In this document: positions 53,730-63,974 of the stretch, piece by piece | How positions within the stretch are numbered: position 1 is the stretch's first letter | How the letters are laid out: each line of letters begins with the position of its first letter | From: Caryophanon latum | Lineage (GTDB): Bacteria > Bacillota > Bacilli > Bacillales_A > Planococcaceae | Assembly (NCBI RefSeq): GCF_001700325.1 | Contig: NZ_MATO01000012.1 | Coordinates: 56,999 to 120,998 of the forward strand | Direction: 5' to 3' | DNA: 64,000 nt | Translations under genes and position numbers: made by a program | The notes under the pieces: model-generated | Databases searched by the model: none | Told to the model about the DNA's origin: nothing | Seen by the model: the letters and a program-made list of their open reading frames with translations, nothing else

Positions 53730-56675
53730 ATGAACAAGACAATGCGACGATGGCTCGTTGTAGCAGTATTATTTCTCGTAACGCTCGCTGCTGCACCGAT
53801 GTCTTCAAAGGCGGCAACATTAACGGACGTGCCAGCAACGGATCCAAACGCACGTGAAATTAATTGGGCGGCCGATAACGTTATGCAAGAATTGCTAGAT
53901 AATAATTATTTCCGACCACAATCGGTTATGACTGAAGTACAACTAGCGCGTGCTTTAGCACATTTAGATAAAGACTTTCCATCATTTAACGGCTTTGAAA
54001 CGTCTGTCGTTTATAACTTTTATGAGGAATACAACATTCCATACAAAGGGACATTCGATAACACAGGGCGAAACGAAAACGTAACGCGCGGCGACTTTGC
54101 TCGCATTTACGCAGCGTTTAAAGGTTATGATTTATCGGAGCTATATGCGGTACAACTTTTATACATTAACGAAGTAACAGCAGGGAAAACAGATAAGCGT
54201 ACGTATGAAGATTTTGCGCCAAATGAAGAGCTTACACGTTTAGAGGCGGCGAAGTTTTTATACAATATTGCACGAAAAGGCAACTTCTCTGTAAAAGGAA
54301 TTAGCGGCGAGGCGAGCGGTAAAGATAATCAAAAAATTACGTTGCCAGCAGGATTCACTGAAACGCCATTGCCAATTCCGACACCAGAAGCAGATGCGAA
54401 TGATAGCGCGAGCAACCCAGCGTGGAGCAATCGTGTAAAAAATATGGACATTACGAAAACAGAATTAAATGCGAATGGTCGTGATATGACGAACATCTCG
54501 TTCGAATTCAACACATGTACAGGGGCAGACGTCAATAAATCGAAATCGTACACGTTTGAGGTGACGTCGAAGTTTGGTGCACAAGTCATTGACTCAACAG
54601 GCGAAGTTGTAGGAACAGTGCAATCAGACGGCGGTTCGATTTCAGTTAACATTATCGCACCAGCATTAACGCGTTCCGTTGTCGACATCATTTCATTTAA
54701 AATGGTTGAAACAACGTCAGATAGCACGGTGGAATGTTACACACGTGCGCCAGTGAACGCACAGCTACAATATACACCGAAAGCGGAAATGGTCATGAAC
54801 TATGAAGTGTTTGACCCACAACAGCCGCAGGAAGACCAAGGTGATGTCGGTGCATTACCAGATCCATTGCCAGGTTTACCGTTTGGTGAAGGCGCAACAG
54901 GTACAGACGTATTTTTAACACCAGGTGAAGTAGATATTCGTGACATCGACATTTCAAATCGTATTTTTACAGCGCGTAAATATGAGTCGTACCGTGATGA
55001 TTATGGCATGCAGCAAAATAACGATTTAATTACAGCGTTCGTTGATTACGAATATGCGGCACTTTTATACGAAGGAACGCGCATTACACCGGAAATTTTT
55101 GAGCGTATTGTGGAGACGTATTTATACGGAGATACAGAATTAGATATTCAACCAATTGACACGTACTTAAAAGTAATTTACACAGTGAACGATGAAGGGC
55201 GCATTCAGTTTGAAATTATGGGCTTACATTCGGTGCTACCAATTCATGAAGAAGCTGATGAATATTATGCGTTCACACCACTGATGGTACTACAAAAATT
55301 CGTGCCAACAGCGGCAACAGTAGCAATCGGTAACCGCGACTCAGTAGAAGTGCTGCGCGGCATGTTTAACGACTTATCGAACTTTGATAAAGATAGCTAC
55401 TTACTATATCAAAGCGGTCGTTCTTATTCAGACTTGCAAAGTTTATTTGCGAAAATGGATAGCTTAATTGAAGCGAACGATAAAGCGGACGTACCACCAG
55501 GCTTTGATGGCTACACGAAAGTACTCGTAACGCTATCTCGTCCAGGTGGGCAAATCATTACCGATTATTTAGGTGATGTTGAAATTAGCTTTAACGGTGA
55601 AACACAAGTCGCAAAATTTGTGACGAACACAATCGACCATACGACTGGAAAAGGTTCAGCTGGCGTAGCGGTTGCATACTTCAACTCGATCGCATACGGT
55701 GAGTCAGAAATTTCAGCTAAAATTGTACGTACAGACTCAGCGTACGACTCGATTTTAAAGGACGTTGTAAATGAAGTTGTAACGAAGCAATTTTATACAA
55801 GTCAGCCGTTTAATGAAAAAACATGTTTACCGACTGTTGAAATGGCATACTTACTTGACTACTCAGGCTCAATGAATCGCGTAGACCAAGAAAATGCACG
55901 CGCAACAGAAACGCACAAGTTTATTCGTCATATGGAGCAGGCGACAAATATCGCGATGAGCTTCGGTCGTACAACGTCGCTTGAAGCAAAAGGGAATGCG
56001 ACGGACGTGGCGAACTTGAAGCCGTACAACGACGTAAAAGCGCGCGGTGTAACTGACATTCCAGCTGCGATGAAAACCGCGTTAACGCATTACACGACGA
56101 CAACGACAGAAAAAGTAATGATCATCATTTCAGATGGGAAAACACGTACGACGAATTTAGATAACGTCATTCAAGAGTACAAAACAAAAGGTATTAAAGT
56201 ATACACAATTGGGTACGGTACAGGGGCACAAATTGATGACAACTCACTTCGAAAAATTGCGACACAAACAGGTGGACAATATTTCAACGTCAGCACAATT
56301 ATGCAGCTGCACAACGTATACGAGGCGTTAACACAAATTATTTTATGTAAAACAGCAGTCGATGCTTGCGTATACGACAGCTCAATTTTCACAAACGTAT
56401 CGGTGCGTTCGACGCGTACGTTAATGGCCATTACAGCTTCAGTAAACGAAGCGTGCGGCGACATCGTATCGCTAGTAGCGAGTTACGAGCTACCGCGAGG
56501 CACAGTAGACTTTACGCTCAAGCCGCGGAATGAATCGAATTATCGTCTAACGATGAAGCGACGTCAGCTTTCAGGGCTTGCCATTCAGCAGGAGATGCAA
56601 ATTAAAGCGCTCGATGCAAACGGAAACGTATTAGCAACGAAGCAAATTGAACAAGCATTACCGAATATGCGTTAA
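53730..56675 (+). CDS. Large surface protein with von Willebrand A domain
   Basis: A 981-residue exported protein. Signal peptide (about 1-30, ending SSKAA). Residues about 45-195 contain degenerate SLH-like repeats (REINWAADNVMQELLDNNYF; FEDFAPNEELTRLEAAKFLY-like region). Beta-rich regions follow (about 230-690). A von Willebrand A domain spans about 700-875 with the metal site LLDYSGSMN (D710, S712, S714), DIPAAM and IIISDGKTRT. C-terminal region of about 100 residues with Cys pairs (ILCKTAVDACVYD). No sortase signal. ATG behind AAAGGTG. Likely an adhesion or matrix protein. Confidence 0.85.
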   Translation: MNKTMRRWLVVAVLFLVTLAAAPMSSKAATLTDVPATDPNAREINWAADNVMQELLDNNYFRPQSVMTEVQLARALAHLDKDFPSFNGFETSVVYNFYEEYNIPYKGTFDNTGRNENVTRGDFARIYAAFKGYDLSELYAVQLLYINEVTAGKTDKRTYEDFAPNEELTRLEAAKFLYNIARKGNFSVKGISGEASGKDNQKITLPAGFTETPLPIPTPEADANDSASNPAWSNRVKNMDITKTELNANGRDMTNISFEFNTCTGADVNKSKSYTFEVTSKFGAQVIDSTGEVVGTVQSDGGSISVNIIAPALTRSVVDIISFKMVETTSDSTVECYTRAPVNAQLQYTPKAEMVMNYEVFDPQQPQEDQGDVGALPDPLPGLPFGEGATGTDVFLTPGEVDIRDIDISNRIFTARKYESYRDDYGMQQNNDLITAFVDYEYAALLYEGTRITPEIFERIVETYLYGDTELDIQPIDTYLKVIYTVNDEGRIQFEIMGLHSVLPIHEEADEYYAFTPLMVLQKFVPTAATVAIGNRDSVEVLRGMFNDLSNFDKDSYLLYQSGRSYSDLQSLFAKMDSLIEANDKADVPPGFDGYTKVLVTLSRPGGQIITDYLGDVEISFNGETQVAKFVTNTIDHTTGKGSAGVAVAYFNSIAYGESEISAKIVRTDSAYDSILKDVVNEVVTKQFYTSQPFNEKTCLPTVEMAYLLDYSGSMNRVDQENARATETHKFIRHMEQATNIAMSFGRTTSLEAKGNATDVANLKPYNDVKARGVTDIPAAMKTALTHYTTTTTEKVMIIISDGKTRTTNLDNVIQEYKTKGIKVYTIGYGTGAQIDDNSLRKIATQTGGQYFNVSTIMQLHNVYEALTQIILCKTAVDACVYDSSIFTNVSVRSTRTLMAITASVNEACGDIVSLVASYELPRGTVDFTLKPRNESNYRLTMKRRQLSGLAIQQEMQIKALDANGNVLATKQIEQALPNMR

Positions 56676-56730
56676 CATAAAAAGAGTTTGGGATACAAAA
56701 TCGCATAACAGATGATATTCATCGTGAAAA

Positions 56731-56826
56731 TTTAATGACGGAGCGAGTGAAGCGGCGACTCCTATGGGAAAAGAACGTGTCGAGAGACTTGCGCGTTCCC
56801 CTAAGAAAGCGTCCGCGTAACGTAGC
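56731..56826. repeat. Degenerate interspersed repeat
   Basis: GAAGCGGCGACTCCTATGGG and AAGAAAGCGTCCGC correspond to the GGCGGACTCC...GCGGGAAAAGCG and CGCGGAAAGCGTCCGCC blocks of other copies. Confidence 0.5.
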
Positions 56827-56841
56827 GTAGTCTAACAGCAA

Positions 56842-56885
56842 AAGGGCGTTATCGGAAGAGTTTATTTTTCCGATAACGCTTTTTC
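56842..56885. terminator. Terminator upstream of hemA
   Basis: AGGGCGTTATCGGAA pairs with TTCCGATAACGCTTT, with T run. Confidence 0.85.
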
Positions 56886-56984
56886 GTTGCATACGCCATG
56901 ACCGAATTTTCACGATTACGACAAACATTTTGTTACAATTGAGCAACGACATTGCTTTTGAAAAACGCTTTTGTTACACTTACT

Positions 56985-56999
56985 TTATAATTATTCTAA
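56985..56999. promoter_or_regulatory. PerR-like box upstream of hemA
   Basis: TTATAATTATTCTAA matches the Per box TTATAATNATTATAA with one mismatch, about 100 bases before hemA. In B. subtilis the hemAXCDBL operon is controlled by PerR, so peroxide or metal control is predicted here. Confidence 0.65.
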
Positions 57000-57101
57000 T
57001 TAAGAACAAACGTTTTCACTCTATCTATGTGAGCAAAAGTAGGGTAAGCTTTATGTTATACTAATCATTATGAATTTGAAGGTGTGAGGTGTCGGGGGTT
57101 C

Positions 57102-58454
57102 ATGCATACTTTAGTCGTAGGCTTGAATTATAAAACAGCGCCTGTTGAAATCCGTGAGAAATTATCGTTTGCAGAGCATACAATTCCGGAAGCAATGGCA
57201 GCATTACAGCAGCAAAAAAGCGTATTAGAAAATGTCATTGTATCAACATGTAATCGTACGGAAATTTATGCGGTTGTAGACCAACTACATACAGGTCGCT
57301 ATTATATCAAGCAATTTTTAGCTGAATGGTTTCATATGCCAATGGAAGAGTTTTCACCACATTTAATTATTAAAGAGCAAGACGAAGCGGTGCAGCATTT
57401 ATTCCGTGTATCTGCTGGTATTGATTCGATGGTTCTTGGTGAAACGCAAATTTTAGGTCAAGTGAGAAAGAGCTTTTTAAACGGGCAGGAGCTTGGTTCA
57501 ACAGGTACGGTATACAATCAATTATTTAAGCAAGCCGTAACGTTTGCAAAACGCGCGCATACGGAAACAGCAATTGGTGAGAATGCAGTATCCGTATCGT
57601 ATGCGGCAGTGGAGCTTGCGAAGAAAATTTTCGGCTCACTGAGCAAAAAGCACGTTGCCATTCTCGGTGCGGGACAAATGGGTGAGCTTGCGATGGAAAA
57701 CTTATACGGTAGTGGTGTTGGTGAAGTAACAGTTGTCAATCGTACGCTTGAGAAGGCAGCGACATTAGCGGCGAAGTTTAATGGGCAAGCAAAATCGATG
57801 CAAGAGCTACAATGCACGTTGCTAGAGGCGGACATTTTAATTACGTCTACAGGTGCGACAAATTACGTCATCGATTTTGAAGTGATGCAATACGTCGATC
57901 GTTTACGTAAAGGCAAGCCGTTATTTTTAGTCGACATTGCAGTGCCACGTGACATTGATCCGCGCGTCGGTGATTTGGCGAACGTTTTCCTATATGATAT
58001 TGATGATTTACAAGGGATTGTCGAGGCGAACTTAGCCGAGCGTGAACGAGCAGCGATGCAAATTGAGGACATGATTACAGGTGAGGTGCGCCAGTTTAAA
58101 GAATGGGTGCAAACGCTCGGTGTCGTGCCAGTCATTGCTGCACTGCGTAAAAAGGCGTCTACTATTCAAGAAGAAACGATGGCGAGCATTGAAAATAAAA
58201 TGCCAAACTTAACGGAGCGTGAACGTAAGCTGTTAAGTAAGCATACGAAATCAATTATTAATCAGCTATTAAAAGATCCGATTTTGCAGGCGAAAGAGCT
58301 TGCAACCGAGAAAAATGCGGCGGAAAAGCTTGAATTATTCCAGCAAATTTTCGGTATTGAAGAGGCAGTTGAGGAAGAAATTGCGCAGCAGCGTACGTCA
58401 GCGAAGCAATCGTCACCGCAAGCAAGTACGTTACGTGCTGACATGCTATATTAA
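57102..58454 (+). CDS. hemA: Glutamyl-tRNA reductase
   Basis: Committed step of C5 haem synthesis: reduces glutamyl-tRNA to glutamate-1-semialdehyde. The 450 residues have the catalytic Cys in [11 protein letters not shown] (residue about 50), [36 protein letters not shown] and the NADPH fold [13 protein letters not shown] 57102 chosen from GGGGG upstream and B. subtilis-like start [14 protein letters not shown] 57084 is possible. First gene of the hem operon. Confidence 0.95.
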   Translation: MHTLVVGLNYKTAPVEIREKLSFAEHTIPEAMAALQQQKSVLENVIVSTCNRTEIYAVVDQLHTGRYYIKQFLAEWFHMPMEEFSPHLIIKEQDEAVQHLFRVSAGIDSMVLGETQILGQVRKSFLNGQELGSTGTVYNQLFKQAVTFAKRAHTETAIGENAVSVSYAAVELAKKIFGSLSKKHVAILGAGQMGELAMENLYGSGVGEVTVVNRTLEKAATLAAKFNGQAKSMQELQCTLLEADILITSTGATNYVIDFEVMQYVDRLRKGKPLFLVDIAVPRDIDPRVGDLANVFLYDIDDLQGIVEANLAERERAAMQIEDMITGEVRQFKEWVQTLGVVPVIAALRKKASTIQEETMASIENKMPNLTERERKLLSKHTKSIINQLLKDPILQAKELATEKNAAEKLELFQQIFGIEEAVEEEIAQQRTSAKQSSPQASTLRADMLY

Positions 58455-58490
58455 TATTTAGCGCAACGAAAAAAAGAGCGTAAATACGAC

Positions 58491-58541
58491 AGCGTTTTCG
58501 CACAGATGTGATACACTATGTGCGAGAGCGCTTGTTTTGTA
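58491..58541 (+). other. Hairpin between hemA and hemX
   Basis: AGCG and CGCACA pair with TGTGCG and GCGCTT, followed by GTTTTG. It could reduce transcription of hemX and later genes; the 160-base gap is long for this operon. Confidence 0.45.
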
Positions 58542-58620
58542 ATGGGATAGACAAAACGAGCACATATGTAGATGAACGCCTTACATTGCGTGCATTTATA
58601 TAAAGAAGAAGGGATTGCTT

Positions 58621-59445
58621 ATGGTACATGTCATGACTGCTGGATTATATGAGCTAATGATTATCGTATACGCAGTCAGTATTATTTTATATGTTGTCGA
58701 TTATTTATATAAAGTGCCAAAAGCAAAGCGTCGGGCGTTTTGGCTCGTGTCGCTCGTATGGGTTGCACAAACGTTATTTTTAGTTAACTTCGTATTTGAA
58801 ACGAAGCGCTTTCCGATTTTGTCGCTATATGAAGGTATTTTCTTTTATGCGTGGCTACTCATCACAATTTCGATTGCGTTGCATTGTTTTGCACGCGCGG
58901 ACTTGCCAGTATTTTTCGTCAATATTTTAGCCTTTATTTTTACGACGATTCATACGTTTGCGCCGAACAATACGAACGTAGTCGCAACGACGATGGTATC
59001 GGAAATGCTGCTTATTCATATCGGCTTTGGCATTTTAGCGTACGCGGCGTTTTCGCTTAGCTTTGTGTTTGCAATTTTATATATTTTGCTGTATCGCGTA
59101 TTGAAAAAGAAAAAGTTTTCAAAGCAATGGACGCGCTTACCGTCATTAGATGCGACAACGAGATGGATTCACTTTAGCGCACTTGTCGGCATTTGCTTAC
59201 TCGTTGTGAGTTTAATTTTAGGCTCGGAATGGGCGCTGCTGACGATTGATGATGTGTCGATTTTTGACTTTAAAATTGTCGGCTCATTTATTTTAGCGCT
59301 GCTGTATAGCGTCATTTTATATGCAAGTCGCTTAGGGCGTTTAATTGGTACGCAATATGCGTGGGTGCATGTATATGCGTATTTATTTTTAATCATTAAT
59401 TTCTTTTTAGGGAACTCTTTATCGAACTTCCATGTTTGGTATTAG
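58621..59445 (+). CDS. hemX: HemX, cytochrome c assembly family membrane protein
   Basis: A 274-residue membrane protein with about eight hydrophobic helices and the CcsA/ResC-type core (HIGFGILAYAAFSLSFVFA; WAHxx-like AWVHVYAYLFL). In B. subtilis HemX lowers HemA protein levels. ATG 58621 behind AAGAAGGG; a TTG at 58615 lies within six bases of it. hemC follows after 21 bases. Confidence 0.9.
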   Translation: MVHVMTAGLYELMIIVYAVSIILYVVDYLYKVPKAKRRAFWLVSLVWVAQTLFLVNFVFETKRFPILSLYEGIFFYAWLLITISIALHCFARADLPVFFVNILAFIFTTIHTFAPNNTNVVATTMVSEMLLIHIGFGILAYAAFSLSFVFAILYILLYRVLKKKKFSKQWTRLPSLDATTRWIHFSALVGICLLVVSLILGSEWALLTIDDVSIFDFKIVGSFILALLYSVILYASRLGRLIGTQYAWVHVYAYLFLIINFFLGNSLSNFHVWY

Positions 59446-59466
59446 GGATAGAAAGGTTGGATTGTA

Positions 59467-60399
59467 TTGAGAAAAATTATTGTCGGGTCACGTAAAAGTA
59501 AATTAGCGTTAACGCAAACGAATTGGTTCATTAACGAATTAAAAGCAGCGGGCGTACCGTTTGAATTTGAAGTAAAAGAAATCGTCACAAAAGGCGATCG
59601 CATTTTAGACGTGCAGCTTTCAAAAGTAGGCGGTAAAGGGTTATTCGTTAAAGAAATCGAGCAAGCGTTATACGATAAAGAAATCGACTTTGCGGTGCAC
59701 TCAATGAAAGATATGCCAGCTGTATTACCAGAAGGCTTAACGATTGGCTGCATTCCACCGCGTGAAGATGCTCGAGATGCGTTCATTTCAAACGGACATG
59801 TGAAGTTTGCGGACTTACCATCAGGCGCGGTCGTTGGCACGAGCTCATTACGTCGCTCTGCCCAGCTATTAACAGCTCGTCCGGACTTAACGATTCAATG
59901 GATTCGCGGCAATGTCGACACGCGTTTAAACAAGCTGGAAACAGAAAACTACGATGCGATCATTTTAGCAGCGGCAGGCTTAAAACGTCTTGGCTGGAGT
60001 GAAGATGTCGTAACGGAATATTTAGACATAGACGTTTGTTTACCAGCTGTTGCACAAGGCTCACTCGGTATTGAATGCCGTGCAGATGATGAGGAGCTTC
60101 TTGCACAGTTAGCGAAACTAACAGACGCAGCAACGTGGACGACAGCACATGCGGAGCGTACATTCCTTGCAGCGATGGACGGCGGCTGCCAAGTACCAAT
60201 TGCAGGTTATGCAACGGTAGAAGGCGACAGCGTGACGTTAACAGGCTTAGTTGCTTCACCAGACGCATCGGTTGTATATAAAGAGACGGTAACAGGTACA
60301 GACGCTGTAGCAGTTGGCGAAGCGGTAGCGAAAAAGCTAACAGAGCAAGGAGCATTCGACCTAATTCAGCGCGTGAAGGCTGAGCAAAATGCCGAGTAG
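59467..60399 (+). CDS. hemC: Hydroxymethylbilane synthase
   Basis: Joins four porphobilinogens. The 310 residues start [51 protein letters not shown] and the cofactor Cys in [13 protein letters not shown] are present. Start is TTG 59467 behind AAAGG. The gene overlaps hemD by 11 bases. Confidence 0.96.
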   Translation: MRKIIVGSRKSKLALTQTNWFINELKAAGVPFEFEVKEIVTKGDRILDVQLSKVGGKGLFVKEIEQALYDKEIDFAVHSMKDMPAVLPEGLTIGCIPPREDARDAFISNGHVKFADLPSGAVVGTSSLRRSAQLLTARPDLTIQWIRGNVDTRLNKLETENYDAIILAAAGLKRLGWSEDVVTEYLDIDVCLPAVAQGSLGIECRADDEELLAQLAKLTDAATWTTAHAERTFLAAMDGGCQVPIAGYATVEGDSVTLTGLVASPDASVVYKETVTGTDAVAVGEAVAKKLTEQGAFDLIQRVKAEQNAE

Positions 60400-62122
60400 T
60401 TTAGAAAACGAAACGATTGTCATTACCGGTTCAGCAAAAACGAACAGCGTACAACAGCAAATAGAAGCGTGCGGGGGGCAAGTATTGTACTTGCCCCTTA
60501 TTGCGACAAAAGAGCGTATTTCAGAAGACGACCGTCCATTGCTTGCGCAGCTTAATACGTTTGATTGGCTGTTGTTCACGAGTCAAAATGCGGTCGATGC
60601 GTTTGCGGCAAAATGTGCACGTCACGGCGTTGCGATTCGTTCGATTACGTGCCAAATCGCGGCAGTCGGCACGAAAACGAAGGCGGCACTTGAAGCGCTC
60701 GGGCTGACCGTGCATTTCGTGCCGAGCGTCTTCAGTGCGGACGTGTTCATACAGGAATTTCCGCGCGTTGCAAGTCAAGACGCACGCTGTTTATTTTGCA
60801 AAGGCAATTTAGCAAAAAATACGATCGAGCAGCTGCCATTCTCTGTACAGTCATGGATCGTTTATGATACGGTAGAACATGAAAAAAACGCACAGCAGCT
60901 CGCGCATATTTTGCAAACGACGCCGCACGCGACAGTCATTTTTGCAAGTCCGTCTGCGGTGCGTACATATACACAATCAGTGCTGCCATACGTCGCTTGG
61001 GAACGAGTGCGCGTCGCATCAATCGGTCACATTACGACTGCCGCGTTACAGGAGGCGGGGGCAAAACATATTTTGCAGCCGTCTACGTATACGATGGAGG
61101 CGGTGGTTGAGCTGATTATTCAACAAAGTGAGGGAACGACTATGACAAACTTATCATTTAAACGTCACCGTCGCCTGCGTCATACAGCGGCGATGCGTGC
61201 ATTAGTGAAGGAGACGCATTTACACGTTGAAGATTTCATTTACCCAATTTTCGTCGCAGAAGGAACAGGCATTAAAAACCCGATTAACTCGATGCCAGGC
61301 ATTTATCAGTTTTCACTTGATACGTTTGAACAAGAGTTAAAAGAAGCGGTAGACTTAGGCATTCAAGCGGTCATTTTATTCGGCTTACCGGCAGAAAAAG
61401 ACGCAGAAGGAACAGGCGCATTCCACGACCACGGCATTATTCAAAAGGCGACACGTCGAGCAAAAGAGCTATATCCACATTTATTAGTCGTTGCCGATAC
61501 GTGTCTTTGTGAATATACAGATCACGGGCATTGCGGTGTTGTAGAAGGAGATCAAATTTTAAACGACCCATCACTTGATTTACTAGCGCGTACAGCCGTT
61601 GCCCAAGCAAAAGCGGGCGCGGACATTATCGCACCGTCAAATATGATGGACGGCTTCGTAGTGGCAATTCGTCATGCATTAGATGAAGCGGGTTATGCGC
61701 ATTTACCGATTATGTCCTATGCGGTGAAATACGCATCAAGCTACTACGGACCGTTCCGTGAAGCTGCAGACGGCGCACCGAAATTTGGCGACCGTAAAAC
61801 GTATCAAATGGACCCGGCGAACCGTCAAGAAGCATTCCGCGAAGCACAATCAGATGTCGACGAAGGAGCAGACTTCTTAATCGTTAAACCTGCACTTGCT
61901 TATTTAGACATCATTCGCGATATGAAAAATACACATCCGCTACCGATCGTGGCGTACAACGTATCAGGCGAATATGCGATGGTCAAAGCAGCAGCACAAA
62001 ACGGCTGGGTAGATGAAAAATCAGTCGTGCTTGAGACGTTACTCGGCATGAAGCGAGCAGGATCAGACTTAATTATTACGTACCATGCAAAAGATGCGGC
62101 ACGTTGGTTAAAAGGAGAATAA
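60389..62122 (+). CDS. Uroporphyrinogen-III synthase / porphobilinogen synthase fusion (HemD-HemB)
   Basis: One 577-codon frame. Residues 1-251 are HemD ([39 protein letters not shown]; about the normal length) which closes the tetrapyrrole ring. Residues 252-577 are a full HemB ([14 protein letters not shown]; zinc Cys motif [16 protein letters not shown]; catalytic lysines in [14 protein letters not shown] and [12 protein letters not shown]). These are normally separate genes. At the junction, ATG 61142 is in frame and has GTGAGGGA upstream, so HemB could also be made alone. A TGA exists one frame off at the junction, so a single-base indel would separate the genes. Confidence 0.85.
   Translation: MPSSLENETIVITGSAKTNSVQQQIEACGGQVLYLPLIATKERISEDDRPLLAQLNTFDWLLFTSQNAVDAFAAKCARHGVAIRSITCQIAAVGTKTKAALEALGLTVHFVPSVFSADVFIQEFPRVASQDARCLFCKGNLAKNTIEQLPFSVQSWIVYDTVEHEKNAQQLAHILQTTPHATVIFASPSAVRTYTQSVLPYVAWERVRVASIGHITTAALQEAGAKHILQPSTYTMEAVVELIIQQSEGTTMTNLSFKRHRRLRHTAAMRALVKETHLHVEDFIYPIFVAEGTGIKNPINSMPGIYQFSLDTFEQELKEAVDLGIQAVILFGLPAEKDAEGTGAFHDHGIIQKATRRAKELYPHLLVVADTCLCEYTDHGHCGVVEGDQILNDPSLDLLARTAVAQAKAGADIIAPSNMMDGFVVAIRHALDEAGYAHLPIMSYAVKYASSYYGPFREAADGAPKFGDRKTYQMDPANRQEAFREAQSDVDEGADFLIVKPALAYLDIIRDMKNTHPLPIVAYNVSGEYAMVKAAAQNGWVDEKSVVLETLLGMKRAGSDLIITYHAKDAARWLKGE
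61129..61144 (+). promoter_or_regulatory. Internal ribosome binding site and hemB start
   Basis: GTGAGGGA followed six bases later by ATG 61142, in frame with hemD. The product from here is 326 residues, the normal HemB length and N-terminus ([16 protein letters not shown]). Confidence 0.7.
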
Positions 62123-62124
62123 TG

Positions 62125-63417
62125 ATGCGTTCATATGAAAAATCAAAGCAAGCATATACAGAAGCAGTTGACTTAATGCCAGGTGGGGTAAACTCACCAG
62201 TACGCGCATTCAAATCAGTAAACATGGATCCGATTTTCATGGAATCAGGGCAAGGGGCAATTATTACGGATATCGATGGCAATGAATACATCGACTACGT
62301 ATTATCATGGGGACCTTTAATTTTAGGTCACTCGGAGCCAAAAGTAGTCGAAGCGATTCAAACGCAAGCAGCGAAAGCGACGTCATTTGGTGCACCGTCA
62401 CTATCGGAAACAGCATTAGCGAAACTTGTGATGGACCGCGTACCTGGCATTGAAATGATTCGTTTCGTATCATCTGGTACAGAAGCAACGATGTCAGCAC
62501 TTCGTCTAGCGCGTGGTGTCACAAGTCGCGACAAAATTTTAAAATTCGAAGGCTCATACCACGGGCACGGCGATTCATTATTAATTAAAGCAGGTTCAGG
62601 TGTTGCAACGCTTGGGTTACCAGATTCACCTGGTGTGCCAGCAGACATTGCGAAAAATACATTAACAGTTGCGTACAACGACTTAGAAGCGGCGAAAATT
62701 GTATTTGACAAGTTTGGCAGCGAGCTAGCAGCAGTCATCGTCGAACCAGTCGCAGGCAACATGGGCGTTGTGCCACCGAGCAAGGAGTTTTTAACAGGAT
62801 TACGTGCGTTAACAGAGGAGCACGGTACGATTTTAATTTTCGATGAAGTTATGACGGGCTTCCGCGTTGATTACGGCTGTGCGCAAGGCTATTACGGTGT
62901 GACACCAGACTTAACGACGCTTGGGAAAGTAATCGGCGGCGGTTTACCGGTAGGCGCATTTGCAGGAAAGCGCGAAATTATGGAGCAAATCGCACCAGCT
63001 GGACCGATTTATCAAGCAGGAACGTTATCAGGGAATCCATTAGCGATGACGGCAGGTTATGCGACGCTTTCGCAGTTAACACCTGAATCGTACGTATATT
63101 TCCAAAAGCTTGGCGACCAATTAGAGGCAGGTTTCCGTGAAGCGGCGACGAAGTACAACATTCCACATACAGTAAACCGCGCAGGCTCGATGATTGGCTT
63201 CTTCTTCACGAACGAGGACGTAGTAGATTTCGAAACGGCGAAAACATCGGACTTAGCGTTATTTGCGGAATACTTTAAGTTAATGGCAGAAGAGGGTATC
63301 TTCTTACCACCGTCACAGTTTGAAGGGCTGTTTTTATCGACAGCGCATACAGAAGAGCACATTGCAAAAACGGTGGCAGCGTTCCATACGGTGTTTGAAA
63401 AGTTAGCAAGACGATAA
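62125..63417 (+). CDS. hemL: Glutamate-1-semialdehyde 2,1-aminomutase
   Basis: PLP enzyme forming 5-aminolevulinate. The 430 residues begin [61 protein letters not shown] and the PLP lysine in [17 protein letters not shown] are intact. ATG 62125 is seven bases after AAAGGAG; ATG 62122 overlaps the hemB stop. End of the operon; spoVID, which follows in B. subtilis, is absent. Confidence 0.96.
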   Translation: MRSYEKSKQAYTEAVDLMPGGVNSPVRAFKSVNMDPIFMESGQGAIITDIDGNEYIDYVLSWGPLILGHSEPKVVEAIQTQAAKATSFGAPSLSETALAKLVMDRVPGIEMIRFVSSGTEATMSALRLARGVTSRDKILKFEGSYHGHGDSLLIKAGSGVATLGLPDSPGVPADIAKNTLTVAYNDLEAAKIVFDKFGSELAAVIVEPVAGNMGVVPPSKEFLTGLRALTEEHGTILIFDEVMTGFRVDYGCAQGYYGVTPDLTTLGKVIGGGLPVGAFAGKREIMEQIAPAGPIYQAGTLSGNPLAMTAGYATLSQLTPESYVYFQKLGDQLEAGFREAATKYNIPHTVNRAGSMIGFFFTNEDVVDFETAKTSDLALFAEYFKLMAEEGIFLPPSQFEGLFLSTAHTEEHIAKTVAAFHTVFEKLARR

Positions 63418-63423
63418 TATACA

Positions 63424-63476
63424 AAAAAGGACTGCAGAAGAGTCGATATTTATCGGCTTCCGTGCAGTCTTTTTTA
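63424..63476 (+). terminator. Terminator of the hem operon
   Basis: AAAAAAGGACTGCA pairs with TGCAGTCTTTTTT around an inner TCGATA/TATCGG stem. Confidence 0.9.
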
Positions 63477-63488
63477 GTTATTAATATC

Positions 63489-63592
63489 GTTCATCACCGT
63501 AAGCTGGGGTTGACGTATAAAAGTTGCTTGAGCCGCGCCCGCGGAAAGCCTGCCTCGACGTGAAAAGCAACCCCAAGTTATGGTGAAGAGCC
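63489..63592. repeat. Short interspersed repeat (TTCAxxACCGTAAGCT class)
   Basis: Left end GTTCATCACCGTAAGCTGGG, right end AACCCCAAGTTATGGTGAAG: imperfect inverted ends (CACCGTAAGCTGGGGTTG against CACCATAACTTGGGGTTG). Core GCCCGCGGAAAGCCTGCCTC as in other copies. About 104 bp. Confidence 0.7.
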
Positions 63593-63650
63593 ATTTAATT
63601 GTAAAATAAATGATTCTATAGTATTATTTTAAGTTGTGGAGGTGTGAGAA

Positions 63651-63974
63651 ATGAATCGGTATTTAGATGATATAGTTGTGCAATTTAACGCAAAGCGGGT
63701 AATTATATCAGCGAAAATCATCGTTATTACTATGAGTGTACTACTCATTGCGAATGTTGTTGGTACAGTATTTGGTTTACGTCAGGAGCCTTACTTTAAA
63801 GGTTATATTATCATTTATAGTGTGTTATTGCTGTTGAATGCAGTATGTCTTTATTATTTCAATCGACATAATTATTCGATTCAAACAGCGCGTACGTACA
63901 AGCGACTCGTATCAATTTACGTATACGGTGTCATTTTATGTGGTGTTTGTATTTCTTATATATATAGACGGTGA
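63651..63974 (+). CDS. Small membrane protein
   Basis: A 107-residue protein with three hydrophobic segments (about residues 19-38, 47-65 and 85-104) joined by short polar stretches with tyrosines and arginines. Good ribosome binding site GGAGGTGTG. No family recognised. It stands where B. subtilis has spoVID/ysxE. Downstream sequence runs to the window end without another gene. Confidence 0.65.
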   Translation: MNRYLDDIVVQFNAKRVIISAKIIVITMSVLLIANVVGTVFGLRQEPYFKGYIIIYSVLLLLNAVCLYYFNRHNYSIQTARTYKRLVSIYVYGVILCGVCISYIYRR

